From assembly GCF_007565055.1 (NCBI RefSeq), contig NC_044557.1:137311493-137375492 (forward strand): DNA of 64,000 bases, read 5' to 3'. A program made the translations under genes and the position numbers. Shown one piece after another: positions 56,171 through 64,000 of the stretch (position 1 is the first letter of the stretch; each line of letters begins with the position of its first letter). Below the pieces are notes generated by a model. The model was not told the origin of the DNA, ran no database searches, and was given only the letters and a program-made list of their open reading frames with translations. This stretch comes from Rhinopithecus roxellana (Eukaryota > Chordata > Mammalia > Primates > Cercopithecidae).

Positions 56171-58638
56171 TTCCACTAATAGAAGTTTTGATTTTTTTGG
56201 AGCCTTGATAAGATACAGTCAGCAAAATGTTCTAACATAGAGTGAGCTCATTAAATAATTCCCTTCTTATTTGAAATGCTAAGTTGGCATTTGAAAAAAC
56301 TCCGAAATAATACTTTGTTCTGTGTTACTACAGAGATCACACTGTACAATGTCTAAAAACAGTCATCTGATATTAAGTCACTACTACAATTATGAACTCA
56401 CAAATGTTGCTGTCACTTCATATGTCAGTAGTTGAAAATATTTCAAATGACCTTTTGAAATAAGGGCTAAATCCATAATTATAATTTCTTTCCCTCAAAC
56501 CAGATTTTGGGACACTGTCCCTACTATCCTACCTCCATATGTGTAATCTAAAAAACCAAGCCCACAGTCTTTCTTCATTTGGAAAAAAAAAAAAAGTGCG
56601 CTTATGACTATTGTTAAAAATCTTTAAAAGTTTACTTTTAATTTGGAAATTAGTTATGCACAATAGCATATGAAAGATAAATCCTCATGTGATATATACA
56701 GTAGTTTTTGCAGAATAAAGTCCAACTCACCAGCTAAAAATTTTGATTCAATTCTATGACCACACTTCAGTCTATTTCTTGCATCCAGCTAATGAATAAT
56801 ATTTAATAATAAAATATGATTTTTAAATAATCTAATGAACAATAGTTTGATTTTCTAAAAGCAGCACTTCTAAAAGTTCTCTTGAACTTTTAGAGAACTG
56901 CTAAAAATTAGTTCTCTTGAAAGTTCCTTTTTTTCTTAATCTCTAGAGAATTTCTAAGCTCTGTGAAGTTGTGTGTTTTTCAGATTCCTTCCTTTGCCTC
57001 CCCCTTTTTCAATCTGTGTCTTTTTTCTCTTTCTTTGGGACAGGAAGTGGAGGGTGTTGACCTTCTCTGGATCGATCCCAATGTCAGAAGGTGGTCTTTT
57101 CAAAAAGATTCCAAGCCATGGCTTTCTTCCTGATTTTATTTTTCAGATAACTGTGTCAACAAATAAGTTGTGAAAGAAAGGTTTTTTCCCTCTCCTTCCT
57201 CATAGCTGTATAATGACCAAGTAACTTTTGAGGATAATTACCAGGCTTTTCAGTTTTTCTCTTAGTGAAATAAGTATTCTCTCTCTGTTCATTGGAACTG
57301 TGCTGTGTTCCAATGGGGGCAGCGGCTGGGAGTGTACAGTGGTGAGCCCCACATCCCAGGACTCCCAGCTCTGCCAGTCCAGCATGCTCTATGCTAATTC
57401 TCTGGCCAACTTCTCCCGTACAGCCAAGTTCCAGAAAGGCTGCTGTTATGATTTCCCTTTCCCATCCGGTCTAAATAGTGACCTCTTTGATTTTTAGAAA
57501 AAAAGGGAAATGTTATGGAAAAACTGCTTCCTGTGAATAAGCATAATAAAACTTGAAGAATACAAATGCCACATAACACACGCTATAAAAAGATTTCTGT
57601 GCACAACTCTTTTTCTAATTTTATGAGTAGGAGGTTGGCCTGGTGACATGCCCTCATCTCGCCCAATATCGCTCTGTGGGTATTGTGCTGGGAAGGACCT
57701 CCTGGTTCTTCTCTGCCTGTGTCTGAATCTACCCATCCTTCAGTTCAATTGGATTATTTCATCGTGCCCTCTCTGAAACTTCCCCAGGTGATTCTGCTCA
57801 CTGCTGCAGGTCTGGCATCTAAGGCAGTGCTAGGAACTCAACAAAGCTCTCGATCAAGAATGGTTGAGCACATGAGCAAATGAGTTCTTACCGGATATGC
57901 CTTATCCTGATGTGTATTGTCTGTATTATTTGAGGGATTTTAAAATACACTGCTTGTCCTCATTAGAAAAGGCCCATCTCTCTGATTGCCTCACAGCATT
58001 TAAAAGATTATGTTTCTTCTCTGCATACAAATTTTCATCTCCCATGGCTCCTTACAAAGCGTCTTCCTTTTTCATAACAGCTCCATGAATGTTGACTCTC
58101 TTACTAAAAGACTTCTGTACAGATTCACTGTAAGTTCACTGCACATGTTCTGGGCGTTCATTCATTTAGTCATCATAAAAGATATTTGAAAAGGCAAATA
58201 AAAATTGGTCTCCACCCTGGAATATCTTGTAGGGTAGGATCAAAGTAAAGAAGTATTTACAGTCCAAGGCAACAAGTGTCACCCTAAAGGGTATGAGAGT
58301 GAAGCTGTGGGAACACAGGGTTCCAGAAAAGGACAAAAGAAAAGACAAGGAGATACTCTTGGGGGAAGTGATGGTGTGGACCAAAATGAAGGGAATGCAG
58401 ATAGACACTTCTTCTGATCTTTCCTGGTAGTGCACTCCTGCCTTTGCAAGGGTAAAAGGAGTTACTACACATGTGGGGCTTATGTTTGACATTACAGTCA
58501 GGCATTCTTAGGAATCGCAATGCATGCAATAAACACCTGTGCTTGGTGTATTGATTCTGGAAACAGATTTATTTCCCCTATGGAGTTACAGTGGATTATT
58601 TCACAGTGTGAGGGGAAAAACAGGGTCCTATGGACGTA
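56171..58638. other. Unique sequence, nothing coding recognised
   Basis: Largest repeat-poor block of the window. Open frames such as 57228-57497 and 58166-58492 have no domain or codon pattern I recognise. Hairpins at 56870-56917 are listed separately. Confidence 0.5.
56870..56917. repeat. Two adjoining perfect hairpins
   Basis: ctaaaagttc (56870-56879) and gaacttttag (56884-56893) are exact inverted repeats with a 4-nt loop. agagaact (56892-56899) and agttctct (56910-56917) form a second, with a 10-nt loop. The two share two bases. Confidence 0.75.
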
Positions 58639-58650
58639 AAAATATATGTA

Positions 58651-58944
58651 GGGCTGGGTGCAAAGGCTCATCCCTGTAATTCCAGCATTTTGGGAGACCA
58701 AAGCAGGAGGATCATGTGAGCCCAGGAATTTGAGATGAGCCTGGGCAACAGAGCAAGACTCTGTCTTTACAAAAAATAAATTAGCTGGGCATGGTGGTGC
58801 ACATCTGTGGTCCCAGTTACTCTAGAGGCTGAGGCAAGAGGTTTGCTTGGGCCCAGGAGTTCAAGGCTGCATTGAGCTATGATGGTGCCAGTGCACTCCA
58901 GCCTGGGGGACAGAGCAAGACCCTGTCTCAACAGCAACGACAAC
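58651..58944 (+). repeat. AluJ, sense
   Basis: 'gggctgggtgcaaaggctcatccctg' to 'agcaagaccctgtctcaacagc'. Old divergence. Duplication aaaatatatgta / aaaatatgtgta at 58639-58650 and 58945-58956. Confidence 0.92.
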
Positions 58945-59275
58945 AAAATATGTGTATAAATAAGATGATAATGAGGGAAGCTACCATACCAGGGGATTTG
59001 CATCCCATACCAATGTGTCTTATGGTGAGGTCTCCATTTCCTTTACATGAAAATTCGGTACTTCAGTCCACACAGTATGTCTGAACATTTAAAACATGTA
59101 CAGGAGCTTCCCTCTACCTCTTTATAAACATTAATGTATTTGCCTCTCCCTGTCTGACCCCTTCTGTCCTTGCCCTGCCAAGGGCAGGCCTCTGCCTTTA
59201 GAGGATAAATACTGTGGAGTCTGTCAACTTCCATCAGACAAGATTTTTGTTGAGTTTATCTTCCATAGTTTTTAA

Positions 59276-59352
59276 TAATGATGATGATGATGATGATTGT
59301 TTTTGTCCTCTTCTGAGATATAAAATTATTATTGGTTTATTATTATTATTAG
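59276..59352. repeat. (ATG)n and (ATT)n microsatellites
   Basis: 'aatgatgatgatgatgatgatt' at 59276-59298 and 'attattattggtttattattattattag' at 59325-59352. Confidence 0.85.
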
Positions 59353-59369
59353 TTTCAAACTATGCATGA

Positions 59370-59555
59370 TCCTAGGCCATGCCCATCCTCTCTGCAAAGT
59401 GTTCCATTCTGTCTCTTTTTTCTGCAGAGTAGGGAACAGATTCAATGACTTACCCACCCAGGATCACAAAGCTAAGTAGTGGCAGAACTGGAGGGAGCCT
59501 CATCTCTCCTCTCTGATGCCAGTGCTCTTTGTTATGCCATACTATCTTATTCATT
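59370..59555 (+). repeat. MIR SINE
   Basis: 'gattcaatgacttacccacccaggatcacaaagctaagtagtggcagaactggagggagcctc' and 'gatgccagtgctctttgttatgccatactatc' match MIR from the core to near the 3' end. Confidence 0.8.
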
Positions 59556-60107
59556 GATAATTAAGTTAATATGCACAGATCTGAGGATGCAAACTGTGAC
59601 ATGCTGTGTGATGCTTCTGTGGGTCTACCAGCAACACAGAATTTAGTGAGGTTAGTGAGGTATTTATCTCCGATAATATCTTGCTCCTCTCATCTTAGTA
59701 GTAGTGGAGAGAAAGCCCAGTTTTAGAATCTTTCTTCTTGTTCCTCTCTGCTCCATCCTTGTATTGCAAATGGGATGGGCACATTAGGGGCAGAATGAGA
59801 CTTACTGTTGCTCAACTCCAGCCTTTTTCTAAGAGGGCACAGAATTACTTACTGCTTCAAGGCCATAGAGGCCTCATTGCTCACCAAGTACATTTTCAAC
59901 TTATTGTATACAAATTCTATCCAAACTCATTCAAGAAAATTTTTATTGAAAATTTACCAATTTTTTGTCATTTTATCCTGTAGTGTCTAATAACATATGC
60001 CATACGACCCAAGGAAGTCTGAAAACCCCTAAATCCACTTGGGAACCTTTCTTTCATAACTTGGCTAACAACGTATCCTGAACAAGAGGAATAAAATACC
60101 ATTACTA
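59556..60107. other. Unique sequence
   Basis: Nothing recognised. Confidence 0.5.
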
Positions 60108-60406
60108 TTATTATTATTTTTTTTTTGAGATGGAGTCTCACTCTGTCGCCCAGGCTAGAGTGCAGTGGCACAGTCTTGGCTCACTGCAAGCTCCACCTCA
60201 TGGGTTCACACCATTCTCCTGCCTTAGCCTCCCAAGTAGCTGGGACTACAGACACCCGCCACCATGCTCGGCTAATTTTTTGTATTTTTCAGTAGAGATG
60301 GGGTTTCACTGTGTTAGACAGGATGGTCTCAATCTCCTGACCTTATGATCTGCCTCCTCGGCCTCCCAAAGTGCTGGGATTACAGGCGTGAGCCACTGCA
60401 TCCGGC
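60108..60406 (-). repeat. Alu (Y/S type), antisense
   Basis: 'gagatggagtctcactctgtcgccc' to 'gtgagccactgcatccggcc', with an (ATT)n/T tail. Flanks 'tactattattattatt' and 'tactattcttattctt' are a likely duplication. Confidence 0.93.
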
Positions 60407-60423
60407 CTACTATTCTTATTCTT

Positions 60424-62099
60424 GGTAAATTGTTCTTATTGCAGATGTGTCTGTTCTTTATATCTAAGTTAAACACCTTTTGTAAAACAGAAGACATTTA
60501 CCAGATTGGAATCAAGGTAACTACAAGGTGGTGAAGCTCACTCTCTTCTAGCAGTATTTAAAAAAGAACATTGAACGCATAGTGTATCAGTTGCTATAGC
60601 TATTCCTATGGTTTTATTGTTACTTATGATGATACATAGGTGTCATTAGCACAAAGAATAAAAATAAATCAGAAGTAACTGGCCTTAAAACGTTGTAATC
60701 ACAGGCAACATGCATCTGGCAATTTCGAACTGAAATATATTGATTATCCAACATAGCCTCTTACATATTCTTAAAAAAAAAAAAAAGGGAGTTTATGAGA
60801 TGGTTTTATTTATTTTTTATCTGGTTGCCAGCATTTAGGGAACTACAAAACAGACTTACCTATCATAGTAACTAGGTGTGACTGAATATCTATCAGGTTT
60901 GCAGTTCTTGTAGGAATATGATTACCGGAATTTGTATCTCGATTATGATCAAGTGTTCCGGATTCTATTAGCTACAAAGGAGAGTAATACTTGGGTGATT
61001 CTAACCACTTTGCTGTAAGGTAACAGAGAGTAACCATTGAAAGAGAATATTTTAAAAATAAGACCTGTTTGGACATGGGTTACTTTCTTCAGGTCTGATT
61101 TAAGGAATAAAGATACATAAAAGTCTGATACATATTCAGACTACGAGAATATTTCCTGTGGTGTTTTTCCCATTGATTTCTTGTGGATGTTTGTTCATGA
61201 AAAGGCTTTAATTGTGTTTATCTTTGAAACAGGCCTGTTGAATGTAGTGAATTTGATAAAGATTTCTCATAAAATAGACACAAGAATTTTATTGTGCTTG
61301 GTTTGCTCCAAATTGTGGCTAGTCATTTCTGGTCATGGGGAAAGGACATTGTTCTAATAGCCACTCATAGTTATTATTTTTGGCTTATTATTCTCTGATG
61401 AGGAAACAGGAACCTGACTTTTTGCCGGATTCCCAGGACCTATGTCTTTAAAGACTGGGATTATCATCCTTCTCTAGAGAGTTTCTGTTAGGGAAAGAGG
61501 ACCATCTGGGGAGAGAGTGGCGGTTCTTTTCACGGGGACACGAAAGAGCTCAGAAAGAGCCAGAAGGAAAAATGGAGCTAACCTATTTCCTTGTCTGCAG
61601 TCCTAGGGATGAAATAAGTGAACGAGATACGCTGGAATAAAAAGAAGAGAAAAAAAAGATGAAATTTGAGCACAGTGAAAAGTTTTCCCAGAGCTAAGAA
61701 AGACTCAAGATATAGGCAAAAAGCAAGGAAAAAATTGCAGGGCACATTGACGTGGGCTGAGGCCAGGGAAAACGAGTAGGGTTGTTGTTGGATTTCCTGG
61801 AGGATACAGAGAAATAAAGCTTCTTAAAACCCCGGGCTTTTTAGGCAGATGGATCTTTGTCTTCTTAATCTGGAGGGCTGGATATGTGGTGAAAAAGGCC
61901 AAGTGCCCAGGGTCAGAGGTAATTGAGAGTGACACAAAAGCAACAGTAGCCACTCTTCATTTCTTTCACTGACTTAATGTATTCATGTATCCTCTTTACC
62001 ACGTGTTGGAATTATAAGTCATTATCCTTGCCTTTGAGCAGTTTGCAATCTAATTAGGAAACATGAGTCTCAAAAACAACAATTGAAAGAACAGCAATA
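60424..62099. other. Unique sequence, nothing coding recognised
   Basis: 61400-61960 is less AT-rich and purine-biased but has no identified feature. The open frame 61705-61953 on the minus strand lacks a domain. Confidence 0.5.
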
Positions 62100-62517
62100 A
62101 AAACTGCCTAAATCTGTATGGTTAGACACATTCACATTTGTTATCACATTAAATGTTTCTCTTTTTTGCCTTTTAATATATCAGTTGATACGTGAAACAT
62201 ACGTCCCATATATATAAATTATAATGCATAATATTACAATGATCCTCTGTGAATCCACAACCCCACCGTGGAAATGGAACATTACCAATGACTTTCATTT
62301 ACCTATGTGCTCCTCTCCTCTCCTGTCCCCACCTCCCTCCATGGAATAACCCTCCACTAATTTTTTTGGTTTTGTTTTATATTACTTGCTTTTTTAAAAA
62401 AATACAGAATTGTAAATTGTATGTATATGTATGCTTAAGTAAGGTTTTAGTTAGTGTTGTTTTAGAATTATTTAAATGTATAATACTTGGAAACTCACCC
62501 TGTTATTCCCAGCAACA

Positions 62518-62597
62518 TTACCACCCCCACCACTACTACTACTACCACCACTACCACTACTACTACTACCACCACTACCACTACGACTACGACGACG

Positions 62598-62631
<34 letters not shown>

Positions 62632-62645
62632 TTAATATTAATATT
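62518..62645. repeat. (ACT/ACC)n trinucleotide array
   Basis: Mixed ACC, ACT and ACG triplets become pure ACT over about 13 units, then TTAATATTAATATT. The His/Tyr-rich open frame over it (62249-62635) is an artefact of the repeat. Confidence 0.92.
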
Positions 62646-62647
62646 AT

Positions 62648-62763
62648 TTAAAAACAGGGACTCACTATGTTGCTCAGGCTGTTAGTAATCTCCTGGGCTG
62701 ATCCTCCCACCTTCGCCTAATGAGTAGCTTGAACTACAGGTGCATGCCACCATGCATAGCTCC
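62648..62763 (-). repeat. FLAM (free left Alu monomer), antisense
   Basis: 'acagggactcactatgttgctcaggctg' to 'ctacaggtgcatgccaccatgcatagct' is a single 7SL-derived monomer without a second arm. The adjacent triplet array occupies the place of its A-tail. Confidence 0.75.
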
Positions 62764-63539
62764 CTGCAATATTATTTTACAAAATTCTAGTGTTGTAGAT
62801 TGAATAACTTAAGTGAGTTTCTATCTGTATGATATACCATTGTATTGATATGCTACAAATTATTTGTCCATTCTCTTGTCTGTGGTCTTTTGGATTATTT
62901 CTAGTATTTAATTATTATGAGCAGTAATGCAGTTAATATTCTTGTACACTTTTCATGGAGAACAAAGTCGAGTGTTTCTAGGACACACTTCTAGGTGTGA
63001 AGTTCCTAATTTTTCGAGTATGTGAATGGTTACATTTAAGAAATAATGTCAAATATTTTTCCTAATATTATTGTATCAATTATATTGATACCTAGAATGT
63101 ATAGGGAGTTCCTGTTGATCCTGACTCTGACGCTTGGTGTATTTGGCATTTTAATTGTGCCAATCTAGAGAGTGTGAAATGGTACATCACTGTGACTTTA
63201 ATTTGCATTTCTCTGATTTCAAGAGTTTGATATTCTTTTTATTTATTTATTGCCGATATGGGATATAAAGTATCCATTTGTCTTTTTGCCCCTTCTTCTT
63301 CTGGGTTATTTGTATTTTTTTAATTGTTTTAAAGGACATTATCAATAGTATTTGAATACTATTCTTTTTTTAAAATGTTAATTTCTACTCTCATTTTATT
63401 TTTAAAAATTCTTTTCTTATACTGTATTTCTCTAAACAGGTTTTCTAAATTTTAAGATATTCAAATATATCCATCTTTTCTAAGAAATAACATTTTAGTA
63501 TTCTTTCTGTGTTATTTATGAACTCCTTACAATGCCCCT

Positions 63540-64000
63540 CCAATGCCTCTCATTGGTTCTATGAGAACCAATGTCCTGGTTCTCATACCAGAAACAGGGC
63601 TAGACAGAATCAGGACTTTGTTACCCTTGATACAGTTTCCTCAAGGTGATCAATCCAGATATCTGCCTTTATACAGATTATACAACCACCTCCTGGTGAC
63701 CTCCTCCCTAGGGGACAGCTAGATGCAACCTACTTGACTCACCCCACTGATGTTCTCACTGGGGATAGACGGGGCAGATATACTGCAGTGACAAGTACGT
63801 AGCAACAGTGTGACTCCACAGAGCTCACACCTGCTTGTTCTAAACCCACCAGTTAGAACCCCCAGTGGGAAATCTGCTTGTGTAACACCCTGGGCCCCAG
63901 TAAAGGCCATGATCCACAGGTCACTTCCTCTCGCTCTCGCTCCCTACCTGCTGGTTGAGCTGCGTGTCCTGGACGCAACCCCCCCGCCCTGCCCACACAC
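63540..64000. other. Unassigned, more GC-rich segment, possible LTR
   Basis: Composition changes sharply after the L1ME. The segment contains stable small hairpins (63552-63587), 'caaccacctcctggtgacctcctccctagggg', a pyrimidine-rich stretch 'cttcctctcgctctcgctccctacc' and C-rich sequence to the window edge. This resembles the U3-U5 style of an endogenous retroviral LTR, but I cannot name a family and no TG...CA boundary is certain. It continues beyond the window. Confidence 0.3.

Larger units (their letters stand above)
62100..63535 (-). mobile_element. Old L1ME-type LINE, antisense
   Basis: 'ctccatggaataaccctccactaa' belongs to the 3' UTR. 'ttattatgagcagtaatgcagttaatattcttgtac', 'gagagtgtgaaatggtacatcactgtgactttaatttgcatttctctgattt' and 'ctgggttatttgtatttttttaattg' are antisense ORF2. 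Highly diverged, all frames broken. Interrupted by an (ACT)n array and an FLAM monomer. Confidence 0.75.

Noticed and set aside
57228..57497. 89-codon open frame in repeat-poor sequence as a small gene
   Set aside because: No recognisable domain, no splice or promoter evidence, and the length is expected by chance over several kb.
62249..62635. Open frame ending in a His/Tyr/Asp-rich stretch
   Set aside because: The C-terminal half is a translated (ACT)n microsatellite in an antisense L1ME.
1..64000. Bacterial-type systems: CRISPR arrays, operons, phage or integrons
   Set aside because: No spaced direct repeats of CRISPR type and no prokaryotic gene density. All evidence points to primate nuclear DNA.
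1..64000. tRNA, 5S, U6, Y RNA or 7SK genes and pseudogenes
   Set aside because: I looked for their conserved starts and box sequences and saw none outside 7SL-derived Alus and ancient tRNA-derived MIRs. A covariance-model scan would be decisive.

Overview
The window is primate nuclear DNA, most likely from an Old World monkey (Cercopithecidae such as macaque or baboon). It is crowded with Alu SINEs. Several young copies (17395, 30663, 41703, 46153) share 'ctcaagcctg', 'gagacgggcgg', 'agccgggcgaggtggcgggc' and 'gagatccggccactgc', which I recognise as the AluYR lineage of Old World monkeys. There is also a nearly full-length, fairly young L1 of L1PA5/L1RS type. The species cannot be fixed from the sequence alone.

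No host protein-coding gene, tRNA, rRNA or snRNA could be supported. The window reads as an AT-rich intergenic or deep intronic region built from layers of transposons. The only host-exon candidate is weak: a 162-nt in-frame segment on the minus strand at 326-487 with plausible splice sites.

Layout. 1-10 kb: old L1M/L1ME, L2, MIR and hAT MITE remnants, an MST solo LTR and five Alus. 10.49-16.67 kb: an L1 with its 5' UTR, an open ORF1 (338 codons), the usual 63-nt spacer, ORF2 at its full 1275-codon length but with two nonsense codons, the 3' UTR and a poly(A). Its 5' UTR keeps a block of about 130 bp that I recall being absent from the youngest human L1s, and its antisense ORF0 start is followed by a stop at codon 15. 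16.7-32 kb: AluYR insertions, an L1 3' end, an AluJ carrying foreign sequence, MER5-like MITEs and microsatellites. 32.3-33.9 kb: a Tigger1 DNA transposon split by two Alus. 35.8-42 kb: MER5A, L2, a hAT MITE with an Alu inside, a THE1 solo LTR with a perfect 5-bp duplication, an older L1 3' end, two AluYs, a twin-primed (5'-inverted) L1 and an AluYR. 42.4-49.4 kb: purine tracts, a head-to-head inverted Alu pair with a short spacer, and an antisense L1. 49.4-62 kb: sparse unique sequence with Alus, L2 and MIR. 62.1-63.5 kb: an antisense L1ME with an FLAM monomer and an (ACT)n array. 63.5-64 kb: a distinct, more GC-rich segment that may be an LTR, cut by the window edge.

There is no operon-like or pathway-like system. 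The parts that work together are those of L1: ORF1p (RNA-binding chaperone) and ORF2p (endonuclease and reverse transcriptase). L1 proteins also mobilise Alus in trans, which explains the A-tails and target-site duplications seen throughout. I found no convincing new biological system. The most useful leads are the L1 5' UTR features, the close inverted Alu pair, the Alu with captured local sequence and the unidentified segment at the right edge.
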